Shown one piece after another: positions 7,093 to 13,485 of a DNA stretch of 13,485 nt (positions are counted from its first letter, which is position 1; each line of letters starts with the position of its first letter). The notes beneath the pieces are model-generated. The model had not been told where the DNA came from. It saw nothing but the letters and a program-made list of their open reading frames with translations, and did no database searches. The stretch comes from Gemmatimonadaceae bacterium (GTDB lineage: Bacteria > Gemmatimonadota > Gemmatimonadetes > Gemmatimonadales > Gemmatimonadaceae): NCBI GenBank assembly GCA_013361745.1, contig JABFXM010000238.1, positions 1-13,485 on the forward strand, given 5' to 3'. The translations under genes and the position numbers were made by a program.

Positions 7093-9288
7093 TTACACGG
7101 CTTCCAGCTCGCGCTCCAACTCGACCGACGGCGCCCCCGGCGCGCCCTGTGGCGGCGCGGCCACCGGCGCCTCGCCGAGGCGGAACGACGCGACCAGACG
7201 CGCCAGCTCTTCCGCCGAGCGGGCCAGCGAGCGCGCGACGTCGGCGATCTCCGTCGTGCTCGCGCTCTGCTCCTCGCTCGACGCGGCGACCTCCTGCATC
7301 GACGCCGCGAAGTTCTCCGTCGTCTTCGAGACCGACTCGAGCCGCCGCGTCATCTCGCCGATCAGCGCGTGCGTCTCCGTCGAGGCGCGCGAGATCGCGC
7401 GCATCCACTCCTCGTTCTCCACCACCGCCGCCTCGATCATCGAGAAGGAGTCGAGCCCCTGGCGCGTCGCGTTGGAGACCGAGGCGACCGCCTCCACCGT
7501 GCGCGCCGTCGTCGCGCGCGAGTCGCCGACGCGCGCGAGCACGTCGCGGACGAGCGTCTCCGTGCGCTCCGCGTTCTCCGCCGCCTCGGTGGCCAGCCGG
7601 CGCACCTCGCCGGCGACGACCGCGAACCCCTGGCCGTGCACCCCGGCGCGCGCCGCTTCCATCGCCGCGTTCAGCGCCAGCAGCTTCGATTGGCGCGCCA
7701 TCTTCTGCACGAAGGTGACGAAGGCGCGGATCTCCTCCGAGGCCTGCGCGAGCGAGTCGGCCGCGGTCGCGCTCGCGCTCACGTCGCCGCTCAGCGTCTC
7801 CAGCGCGCTCGCGCTCTCGTCGAGCCGCGCACGATTCGCCGCCGCCAGCTCGCGCAGGCTCACGTTCCGCTCGAGCCCTTCCTGCGAGCCCGCGTCGAGC
7901 TCGGAGGAGATCGCGACGAGCCGCGTCGCATCGTTCGTGAACTGCGCGATCTCCTGCGACATCGTCCCCGACTGCTCGCTGAGATCGCTCGAGGTGAGCG
8001 CCATCGCTTCGGCCGTCGTCGCCATGGCGCCGGCGCCGCTGGTGATCTCGCTCGCCATCGCCGCCGTCTCGCTCGACGTCGCGCGGAGCGCGGTCGCCAG
8101 GCGGCGCAGCTCGCGGATCATCGTCGCCGTCGCGCGGCTCAGGCGTCCGATCTCGTCGTCCGCGAGCCTGTGGTCGTCGAGGTCCACCGACAGGTCGCCC
8201 GCGGCGACGCGCTCGGCGACCACCGCGAGACGCTCCGTGGGATGGGTGATGCGGCTCGCCACGAAGCGATCGAGCCAGGCGAGGCCGATGAGGAGCGCCA
8301 GCCCGAGCGCGACCGTCGCCAGGTTGAGGTAGCGCTGGATGCGCCGCGCCTCGACGAGCGCGGTCGCGTCGTCGACGTGCGCGACGACGCGCCAGCCGCC
8401 GGTGCCGACGGGGATGCTCGCCAGCATGTTCTCGCGGCCGTCGGCCTCGTAGTGCAGCACCGTGTCGGTCGCCGCCAGCGCGGCGTGGCCGGCGGCGAAG
8501 GGGCGCATGCGCGGCGTGTCGCCGGAGCTCGCGATCACCGTCCCCGCGCCGTCGATCAGCTCGACCTTGATGCCGCCGCTCGTGCCGCCGCTGCGCGCGA
8601 GCGCGCTGTCGGTGCGGGCGAGGTTGAAGGTCAGCTTCATCACGCCGATCGTGCGCTGCGTCGACGGATCGCGGATCGCGCCCGACATCGTCATCACGAC
8701 CTGCTTCGACCAGTCGTCGAACTCCGCGTTGGGCGGGGTGATGCCGTTGTCGGCCGCCGCCTGCCACCAGCTCTCGTCTCCCTGCATGAAGTCCTGCGGC
8801 ATGGAGGTGACGACGATGTTGTGCCCCCACTGGTCGGTGACGATCGCCTCGATCGCGCCGACGTTGCTGCTGAGGTCACCGAGATAGCGGCGGAGCCGCG
8901 GGTCGACGTCGAGGGTGCGCGTCGCGTTGAAGCGCTTCTCGAGCGACTCGATCGGCTCCTTCTCCAGCCCGAGCGCGGCGGCACGGCTCGTCCCGGCGCG
9001 CGCCGCGTCGATCGCGGTCGGGGAGGTGACGAGCATGTTGAGCTCGCGCTCCCGCTCGGTGAGCATCCGGTCGATGAACACCCCGGAGCGCTGCGCCGCG
9101 TCGCGGACGCGGAGCTCGGCCTCGCGGTGGAAGACGCTGCCGATCCCCACCGTCCCCGCCCAGGCGAGCGCGCCGAGCACGACGACGATCCCGATCGCGG
9201 CCCCGTAGAGGATGCGCCGGCGGAGGGTTCGCCCGCTCCCGCCGTCGCGGCGAGTCTCGGTGGGGAAGGCTGCTTCTCTCTCGGTCAT
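7093..9288 (-). CDS. Methyl-accepting chemotaxis protein with dCache-type extracellular sensor
   Basis: This is a 731-residue chemoreceptor. After a short cytoplasmic N terminus, TM1 lies at about 26-46 and TM2 at about 320-340. The roughly 270-residue periplasmic region between them has dCache features: a long initial helix ([18 protein letters not shown]), a first PAS-like lobe ([18 protein letters not shown] at 145-162, DESWWQAA at 171-178, MTMSGAIRD at 199-207, GVMKLTFNL) and a second lobe ([16 protein letters not shown] at 240-255, [19 protein letters not shown]). HAMP follows (about 340-395), then the signalling coiled coil with tip [19 protein letters not shown] (531-549). DESWW and IRD only partly fit the dCache amino-acid-binding motif, so the ligand is uncertain. 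The tail after 703 is a Pro/Ala linker without the xWxxF pentapeptide. The ATG lies 41 bases from the divergent leuS start, and no strong ribosome site is visible. Confidence 0.92.
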   Translation of the reverse strand: MTEREAAFPTETRRDGGSGRTLRRRILYGAAIGIVVVLGALAWAGTVGIGSVFHREAELRVRDAAQRSGVFIDRMLTERERELNMLVTSPTAIDAARAGTSRAAALGLEKEPIESLEKRFNATRTLDVDPRLRRYLGDLSSNVGAIEAIVTDQWGHNIVVTSMPQDFMQGDESWWQAAADNGITPPNAEFDDWSKQVVMTMSGAIRDPSTQRTIGVMKLTFNLARTDSALARSGGTSGGIKVELIDGAGTVIASSGDTPRMRPFAAGHAALAATDTVLHYEADGRENMLASIPVGTGGWRVVAHVDDATALVEARRIQRYLNLATVALGLALLIGLAWLDRFVASRITHPTERLAVVAERVAAGDLSVDLDDHRLADDEIGRLSRATATMIRELRRLATALRATSSETAAMASEITSGAGAMATTAEAMALTSSDLSEQSGTMSQEIAQFTNDATRLVAISSELDAGSQEGLERNVSLRELAAANRARLDESASALETLSGDVSASATAADSLAQASEEIRAFVTFVQKMARQSKLLALNAAMEAARAGVHGQGFAVVAGEVRRLATEAAENAERTETLVRDVLARVGDSRATTARTVEAVASVSNATRQGLDSFSMIEAAVVENEEWMRAISRASTETHALIGEMTRRLESVSKTTENFAASMQEVAASSEEQSASTTEIADVARSLARSAEELARLVASFRLGEAPVAAPPQGAPGAPSVELERELEAV

Positions 9289-9317
9289 GGACGTCGGCTC
9301 GCGTGCCCCGCTAGATT
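9288..9317 (+). promoter_or_regulatory. Possible sigma-70-like promoter for leuS with a very short leader
   Basis: TGGACG (9288-9293, 4/6 to TTGACA) and TAGATT (9312-9317, 4/6 to TATAAT) are separated by 18 bases. Transcription would start near 9324, leaving about six bases before the leuS ATG at 9330, i.e. nearly leaderless. This agrees with the lack of a Shine-Dalgarno sequence before leuS. The -35 element overlaps the start codon of the divergent chemoreceptor. The match is weak and based on inspection only. Confidence 0.25.
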
Positions 9318-9329
9318 TCGTGGTTCATC

Positions 9330-11792
9330 ATGGCAGATCCGACAACCACGCCCTCTCGCCCGGACGCCGAAGCGCCGGCGTACGAGCCCGCCACCGTCGA
9401 GCGGAAGTGGCAGGCACGCTGGGCCGCGAACCGCACCAACTCCCCCGATCTCGCGCGGGGCGAGAAGCCGTTCTATCAGCTCATGATGTTCCCCTATCCG
9501 AGCGCGGAAGGGTTGCACATCGGCAACCTCTACGCGTTCACGGGGAATGACATCCATGGACGATTCCAGCGGCTGCAAGGGCACACCGTCTTCGAGCCGA
9601 TCGGCTATGACGCTTTCGGCATTCACTCGGAGAACTACGCCCTCAAGGTCGGCGTCCCTCCGAGCGAGCTGATACCGCGGAACATCGAGAACTTCCGCCG
9701 CCAGCTGCACCGCGCCGGGCTGATGGTCGACTGGAGCCACGAGCTCTCGACCACCGATCGCTCGTACTACAAGTGGACGCAGTGGATCTTCCTCCAGCTC
9801 TACCACCGCGGCCTCGCGTACAAGAAGCGCGCGGCGGTGAACTGGTGCCCGAGCTGCAAGACGGTGCTCTCGAACGAGCAGGTCGAGGGCGGGTTCTGCG
9901 AGCGCTGCGGCTCGAAGGTCGAGCAGCGGCAGCTCGAGCAGTGGTTCTTCCGCATCACCGACTACGCTCCTCGGCTGTTGAAGAACCTCGAGACCATCGA
10001 CTGGTCGGAGACGACGCGCACCGCGCAGCGGAACTGGATCGGCGCCTCGCAGGGGGCGCGGGTGAGCTTCCGCGTCACCGACGACGGCGACCGTACCGAC
10101 GACATCACCGTCTTCACGACGCGTCCGGACACGATCTTCGGCGCGACGTATCTCGTGCTCGCCCCCGAGCATCCGCTCGTCGACGTGATCACGCGCCCCG
10201 AGCAGCGCGCCGCGGTGCAGCAGTACCGCGAGCGCACGGCGCGGCAGGACATCATCTCGCGGAAGACGAACAGGGAGAAGACGGGCGCCTTCACCGGCGC
10301 GACGGCGATCAACCCGGCCACCGGCCAGGCGATCCCCGTCTGGGTCGCCGACTACGTGCTGATGGAGTACGGCACCGGCGCGATCATGGCCGTGCCCGGG
10401 CACGACGAGCGCGACTACGAGTTCGCGACGGCGTTCGCGCTGCCGATCGTCCGCGTCGTCGCCGGTGAGGGCGTCGAGCCGGACGCGCCGCTCCACGAAG
10501 CGGACGTCGAGGTCGCGAACGCGCGCGTCGTCAACTCGGGGGAGTTCTCCGGGCTGGACGTCGAGCAGGCGAAGACGCGCATCGTCACCTGGCTCGCCGG
10601 GAGCGGCGCCGCGGAGCCGGTGACGACCTACCGTCTGCACGACTGGTGCATCTCGCGGCAGCGCTACTGGGGTCCGCCGATCCCGATCATCTACTGCGAG
10701 TCGTGCGGCACGGTGCCGGTGCCGGAGAAGGATCTCCCCGTCGAGCTGCCGTACGTCGAGGACGTGAGGCCTGACGATTCGGGGGTCTCGCCGCTCGCGC
10801 GTCACGAGGAGTGGTACCATGTCCCGTGCCCGCAGTGCGGGAAGCGGGCGCGCCGCGAGACCGACGTCTCCGACACCTTCCTCGACAGCGCCTGGTACTT
10901 CCTGCGTTACCCGAGCTCGGACCGCGACGACGTCGCCTTCGATCCGGCGCTGACGCGGAAGTGGCTGCCGGTGAGCTCGTACATCGGCGGCAACGAGCAC
11001 GCGGTGCTGCACCTGCTCTACTCGCGCTTCGTGACGATGGTGCTCCACGACGCGGGACTGGTGAGCTTCGAGGAGCCCTTCACGAAGTTCCGCGCCCACG
11101 GGCTGATCATCCGCGAGGGCGCGAAGATGTCGAAGTCGCGCGGCAACGTCGTGAACCCCGACCAGTACATGGACGACTGGGGCGCCGACACGGTCCGCAC
11201 CTACCTGATGTTCCTCGGCCCCTTCGAGGAAGGGGGCGACTTCCGCGACCGCAGCATCTCCGGGGTGCGGCGCTTCCTCGACCGCGTCTGGGCGTCCGTG
11301 CACGACGCGCGCGGCGACGGCGCGCCCGACGCCGATGTCATGCGCAAGCTCCACCAGACGATCGCCAAGGTCGGCGACGACATCGCGAAGCTGAGCTACA
11401 ACACCGCGATCGCGGCGATGATGGAGTACGTCAACGTCCTCCGCGCGCACGAGCGCGTCCCCCACCGCGCCGAGGTCGAGCCGCTGGTGCAGCTGCTCTC
11501 GCCCTTCGCGCCGCACGTCGCCGAGGAGCTCTGGGAGACGTTAGGCCACACGGCGTCGATCTTCGAGTCGCGCTGGCCGCGCTTCGACGCCGCGCTCGCG
11601 GCGGAGAACAGGGTGAAGATCGCCGTGCAGGTGAACGGGAAGCTGCGCGGCACGGTCGAGGCGGCGAAGGACGCCGACCAGGCGGCGGTGCTCGCGCTGG
11701 CGATTGCCGATGCCGGCGTGGCGAAGTTCGCGACCGGCACGCCGAAGAAGGTGATCTTCGTGCCGGGCCGACTGCTCAACCTCGTGGTGTGA
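9330..11792 (+). CDS. leuS: Leucyl-tRNA synthetase
   Basis: This class I aminoacyl-tRNA synthetase charges tRNA-Leu in the cytoplasm. The 820-residue length is typical for bacteria. In order it shows PYPSAEGLHIGN with the HIGH-type motif at 63-66; a zinc knuckle with Cys173, Cys176, Cys190 and Cys193; the CP1 editing domain with VFTTRPDTIFGATY (261-274) and GHDERD (357-362); HDWCISRQRYWGPPIPI (437-453); a second Cys cluster, Cys456/Cys459 and Cys500/Cys503; SDTFLDSAWYF (514-524); and KMSKS at 599-603. The anticodon-binding helices and the C-terminal domain (VKIAVQVNGKLRGTV, 762-776) follow. The leucine-site segment, normally DAFGLPAEN in bacterial enzymes, reads DAFGIHSEN here (94-102). No Shine-Dalgarno sequence precedes the ATG. 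The 41-base gap to the divergent chemoreceptor leaves no room for a T-box or leader peptide. A GTTAGGC heptamer lies at 11540. Confidence 0.97.
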   Translation: MADPTTTPSRPDAEAPAYEPATVERKWQARWAANRTNSPDLARGEKPFYQLMMFPYPSAEGLHIGNLYAFTGNDIHGRFQRLQGHTVFEPIGYDAFGIHSENYALKVGVPPSELIPRNIENFRRQLHRAGLMVDWSHELSTTDRSYYKWTQWIFLQLYHRGLAYKKRAAVNWCPSCKTVLSNEQVEGGFCERCGSKVEQRQLEQWFFRITDYAPRLLKNLETIDWSETTRTAQRNWIGASQGARVSFRVTDDGDRTDDITVFTTRPDTIFGATYLVLAPEHPLVDVITRPEQRAAVQQYRERTARQDIISRKTNREKTGAFTGATAINPATGQAIPVWVADYVLMEYGTGAIMAVPGHDERDYEFATAFALPIVRVVAGEGVEPDAPLHEADVEVANARVVNSGEFSGLDVEQAKTRIVTWLAGSGAAEPVTTYRLHDWCISRQRYWGPPIPIIYCESCGTVPVPEKDLPVELPYVEDVRPDDSGVSPLARHEEWYHVPCPQCGKRARRETDVSDTFLDSAWYFLRYPSSDRDDVAFDPALTRKWLPVSSYIGGNEHAVLHLLYSRFVTMVLHDAGLVSFEEPFTKFRAHGLIIREGAKMSKSRGNVVNPDQYMDDWGADTVRTYLMFLGPFEEGGDFRDRSISGVRRFLDRVWASVHDARGDGAPDADVMRKLHQTIAKVGDDIAKLSYNTAIAAMMEYVNVLRAHERVPHRAEVEPLVQLLSPFAPHVAEELWETLGHTASIFESRWPRFDAALAAENRVKIAVQVNGKLRGTVEAAKDADQAAVLALAIADAGVAKFATGTPKKVIFVPGRLLNLVV

Positions 11793-11842
11793 CCGCGCAT
11801 CGAGGGCGTGGGTTGGAGGGAGGAACTCCACGGAGATCCACC

Positions 11843-12277
11843 GTGCGCGCTTCCCTCGTCCCCGCCACGCTCGTCCTCGCGCTCGCCGCCTGCCGCGCGG
11901 ACTCCATCGTCCGTCCCGTCGACTCGACCCTTCGCGCCGTCACCCTTGTCACCTCGCGCTCGACGTATGCGCCGGCGAACGGCCGTGTCGCGGTCGACGC
12001 GACGCTCCGCAACGGCAGCGCAGATACCGTCCTCGTCTCCTTCTGCGGCCAGACGCTCCAGCGCCTGAACGCCGATCAGTGGCAGGATGCGGCGACGATG
12101 TACTGCATCGCGATCTACCCCGGCTGGCGACCGGTCGCCCCCGGCGACACGGCGCGGATCTCGACGTCCTGGGGAGACACGACGAGCGGGCGCTATCGCC
12201 TCGCGATCGGCGTCGGCACGGCCCCCGACCACTTCGAGGCGATCCACTCCACCGAGTTCACGATCCAGTCGCGATGA
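11843..12277 (+). CDS. Small hypothetical lipoprotein, probably beta-sandwich
   Basis: The GTG at 11843 is chosen because GGAG lies seven bases upstream (11832-11835) and because it gives a clean lipoprotein signal: RASLVPATLVLALAAC, with the modified Cys at about residue 17. The 144-residue product then has alternating hydrophobic strands: VTLVTSRSTYAP, VAVDATLRNGSADTVLVSFCG, a WQDA....C segment, VAPGDTARISTSW, and SGRYRLAIGVG. The run of a strand with N-G-S, then 'P-G-D-T', then 'G-x-Y-R-L' resembles Ig-like/BsuPI-type small extracytoplasmic domains, but no family is firmly recognised and no function is proposed. Two Cys residues (in SFCG and MYCI) could form a disulfide in the periplasm. 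It lies 50 bases after leuS on the same strand and may be co-transcribed with it. Confidence 0.7.
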   Translation: MRASLVPATLVLALAACRADSIVRPVDSTLRAVTLVTSRSTYAPANGRVAVDATLRNGSADTVLVSFCGQTLQRLNADQWQDAATMYCIAIYPGWRPVAPGDTARISTSWGDTTSGRYRLAIGVGTAPDHFEAIHSTEFTIQSR

Positions 12278-12335
12278 GTTGCGTCCGGGGGGCGTCGCTC
12301 ATCTACTTCTCACACCCTCACGAGGACGCCCACCG

Positions 12336-12509
12336 ATGGACGACAAGCAGCTCGCCAAGCTGGTGAAGAAGCTCTCCGGCCAGTCCAACAAGCCGAAGCG
12401 GCCGCCGAAGAGCTACGACTCGACGATCGATGCCACGAAGCAGCCCGAGCGCCCGACCGACGAGGACGCGCAGGACATCTTCAACATCATGAAGAAGCGG
12501 GAATTCTGA
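12336..12509 (+). CDS. Small basic hypothetical protein, 57 residues
   Basis: The ATG at 12336 is preceded by GAGGA (12322-12326) at nine bases. The product starts MDDKQLAKLVKKLSGQSN, is Lys/Pro-rich in the middle (KPKRPPKSYDS), then acidic and ends DIFNIMKKREF. It has no signal peptide or membrane segment. The two ends look helical and the middle disordered. Its Lys-rich composition (AAG codons) and lower GC differ from the Arg/Ala-rich neighbouring genes. Its function is unknown and no family is recognised. The ribosome site, normal codon structure and tight fit before the repeat block at 12514 support a real gene. It follows the lipoprotein gene by 58 bases, in which only a weak promoter-like pair (TTGCGT at 12279, TCTACT at 12302) can be seen. 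Confidence 0.65.
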   Translation: MDDKQLAKLVKKLSGQSNKPKRPPKSYDSTIDATKQPERPTDEDAQDIFNIMKKREF

Positions 12510-12513
12510 ACTA

Positions 12514-12574
12514 CAGGGGTCGGGGGTCAGGGGTCGGGGGTCAGCGCAGAACCGACAACTGGCAACCGGCAACC
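12514..12574. repeat. Period-7 GGGGTCR and CAACYGR repeats at a convergent gene junction
   Basis: GGGGTC units, alternating CA/CG between them, occupy 12514-12544. After a short spacer, AACCGACAACTGGCAACCGG and the following CAACC occupy 12550-12574. The second module matches 7065-7085 at 19 of 21 positions. The block lies between the stop at 12509 and the TGA at 12578-12580 that ends the extended dUTPase frame, so it fills that junction almost exactly. Confidence 0.8.
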
Positions 12575-12577
12575 ACC

Positions 12578-12652
12578 TCACCCCGTGCTCCCCACGCCTC
12601 CCGCGCGCGAGGTCGTCACCGCGACCGTGCCCGGGATCCATTCCAGCGCCAG
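12578..12652 (-). other. In-frame dUTPase motif 5 downstream of the TAG stop of dut
   Basis: Reading on in the dut frame after the TAG at 12655-12653 gives 24 sense codons and then TGA at 12580-12578. The codons begin LALEWIPGT and end SRAGGVGSTG. The ending matches dUTPase motif 5 (R-G-x-G-G-F-G-S-T-G), which normally sits at the extreme C terminus at about this distance from motif 4. The segment is therefore the natural end of the gene, cut off by a single amber codon. It could be expressed by readthrough, or it could be newly lost. Confidence 0.8.
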
Positions 12653-13102
12653 CTAGCGCGCGATCACGACCTGCGCGATCCGCTCGCCGTGCTCGATCCG
12701 TGCCGGCGCCGCGCCGTCGTTGCGCAGCATCACCAGCCACTCGTCGGGATAGTCGGCGTCGATCGTCCCCGGCGCGTTAGGCATCGTCAGCCCCTTCCGG
12801 AAGGCGACCGAGCTCCGCATCCGCAGCTGCGCCTCGAAGCCCTCGGGCAGCCGCGCCCGGAAACCCAGCGGCACGATCGCCCGCTCCCCTGGCGCCAGCT
12901 CGACGTGCACCGACTCGCCGTGACGCGTCGGCTCACGCTCCACCGCCCCCGCCGCGGTCATCACCTTCGTCGGCCGGCCGAGCAGGTACGCGCGCACGTC
13001 GTAGCCCGCCGACTGCTCCGTCGCCCGTGTCGGCACGACCACGTCCGCGTGCAGCGGCTCGAAGATCACGACCGCGTCGCCCGCACCGTCGCGGCGCGTC
13101 AC
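12653..13102 (-). CDS. dut: dUTP diphosphatase, ending at an in-frame TAG before motif 5
   Basis: The trimeric dUTPase hydrolyses dUTP to dUMP and pyrophosphate. It keeps uracil out of DNA and supplies dTMP synthesis. The GTG start at 13102 overlaps the stop of the upstream membrane-protein gene (GTGA). The 149-residue product shows motif 1, SAGYDVRA (31-38); motif 2, RMRSSVA (94-100); motif 3, GTIDADYPDEW with the catalytic-type Asp (112-122); and motif 4, EHGERIAQVVI (137-147). It then stops at TAG after VVIAR, without motif 5, the C-terminal arm that closes over the substrate. That motif is present in frame just downstream (12578-12652). TAG ends two other genes in this window, so recoding of TAG throughout the genome is unlikely. 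The options are amber readthrough, a recent nonsense mutation (CAG to TAG would be one step), or a sequence error. A GTTAGGC heptamer lies at 12776-12782. Confidence 0.88.
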   Translation of the reverse strand: MTRRDGAGDAVVIFEPLHADVVVPTRATEQSAGYDVRAYLLGRPTKVMTAAGAVEREPTRHGESVHVELAPGERAIVPLGFRARLPEGFEAQLRMRSSVAFRKGLTMPNAPGTIDADYPDEWLVMLRNDGAAPARIEHGERIAQVVIAR

Positions 13103-13485
13103 AGCAGCTTCCCGATCCACTCGCCCACGTAGTAGCCGACCACGGCGACGCCGAGGCCGACGACGAACATGTCGAGCCCGGAGCGGAACACCGAGCGGCC
13201 GGTGAACACCGAGCGCATCGCGCCGACCAGGAAGTGCGACGCCATCGAGAGCGCGAACGAGATCACGATCGCCGTCGTCCCCTGCCAGACGAGGAAGGGA
13301 AACACGGGGATGAAGGCGCCGATCGCCGTCGCGATCCCGGTGAGCCACGCCTCGCGCATCGGCGACGCCTGCTCGGCGCTGATCCCGAGCTCCTCCTGCA
13401 TCTGCTCCGCGAGCATCCGCCGCGGATCGGCCATCGCCGCGTTGGCCAGCTCGCGCGCCGTCTCCGGCGCGAGACCCTTCGTCTC
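13099..13485 (-). CDS. VIT1/CCC1-family membrane transporter, C-terminal part (gene runs off the right edge)
   Basis: The frame is open from the right edge to TGA at 13101-13099, giving 128 residues. The Met at 13434 is internal, because the open frame continues upstream with GLAPETARELANAAMADP, a normal cytosolic linker for the family. The visible part has the acidic amphipathic linker (MLAEQMQEELGI), then MREAWLTGIATAIGAFIPVF and FLVW, a second membrane segment (TAIVISFALSMASHFLVGA), the loop RSVFTGRSVFRSGLDM, and a last membrane segment (FVVGLGVAVVGYYVGEWI). This pattern fits the C-terminal three helices of the VIT1/CCC1 iron/manganese transporter family, which moves divalent metals out of the cytosol. 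The metal cannot be read from this fragment. Its stop overlaps the dut start, so the two form an operon. Confidence 0.82.
   Translation of the reverse strand, partial: ETKGLAPETARELANAAMADPRRMLAEQMQEELGISAEQASPMREAWLTGIATAIGAFIPVFPFLVWQGTTAIVISFALSMASHFLVGAMRSVFTGRSVFRSGLDMFVVGLGVAVVGYYVGEWIGKLL

Noticed and set aside
9289..9329. T-box or leucine leader peptide before leuS
   Set aside because: Only 41 bases separate leuS from the divergent gene, and no leader ORF or T-box core is visible.
7369..9486. Long plus-strand open frame opposite the dCache chemoreceptor
   Set aside because: No domain is recognisable and the composition is the usual antisense shadow; the minus-strand receptor is unambiguous.
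9285..11516. Long minus-strand open frame opposite leuS (743 codons)
   Set aside because: It is a shadow of leuS, with Arg/Val/His-rich composition and no motifs.
12514..12574. CRISPR-like array
   Set aside because: The units are seven bases long with no spacers and no cas genes; these are simple dispersed tandem heptamers.
1..13485. tRNA, rRNA, insertion sequences or prophage genes
   Set aside because: No tRNA-like cloverleaf, rRNA segment, transposase/integrase motif or terminal inverted repeats with target duplications were seen.

Overview
The window is a very GC-rich bacterial chromosome segment. Third codon positions are almost all G or C, and alternative GTG starts are frequent. It encodes lipoproteins, a Tat substrate and membrane chemoreceptors, which points to a Gram-negative, probably motile, heterotroph. 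The overall look (dispersed heptamer repeats between genes, Gemmatimonas-like proteins) suggests Gemmatimonadota, but this is an inference from style and not a proven assignment.

Layout from left to right. 1-491 (-) is the N-terminal part of a nicotinate phosphoribosyltransferase-family gene. Divergent from it, 661-1803 (+) encodes a LivJ-type amino-acid-binding lipoprotein, translationally coupled through TGATG to a methyl-accepting chemotaxis protein (1803-3521, +). Convergent to that is an unusual aspartate ammonia-lyase with an N-terminal cyclic-nucleotide-binding-like domain (3549-5501, -). Across a 378-base divergent gap lies a Tat-exported glycosylasparaginase-type Ntn hydrolase (5880-7025, +). 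Convergent to that is a dCache chemoreceptor (7093-9288, -), whose start lies only 41 bases from the divergent leucyl-tRNA synthetase gene (9330-11792, +). Two small genes follow: a lipoprotein (11843-12277) and a 57-residue basic protein (12336-12509). On the opposite strand, at the right edge, a VIT1/CCC1-family membrane protein (off the edge) is coupled by GTGA to a dUTPase gene.

How the genes may work together: the central block 661-9288 reads as an aspartate/asparagine island. An exported hydrolase could release aspartate from asparagine-linked substrates, the aspartase would convert aspartate to fumarate and ammonia, and a binding lipoprotein plus two chemoreceptors could sense amino acids outside the cell. 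The divergent gap between the two aspartate enzymes holds two inverted arrays, each of four units at exact 11-base spacing. They look like paired operators for a direct-repeat-binding regulator, one facing each gene.

Other highlights. The dUTPase frame has an in-frame TAG that separates motifs 1-4 from a still intact motif 5. All three convergent gene junctions, and no other gap, carry period-7 repeats (GGGGTCR and CAACYGR units). The rare TTA codon occurs inside a recurrent GTTAGGC heptamer.
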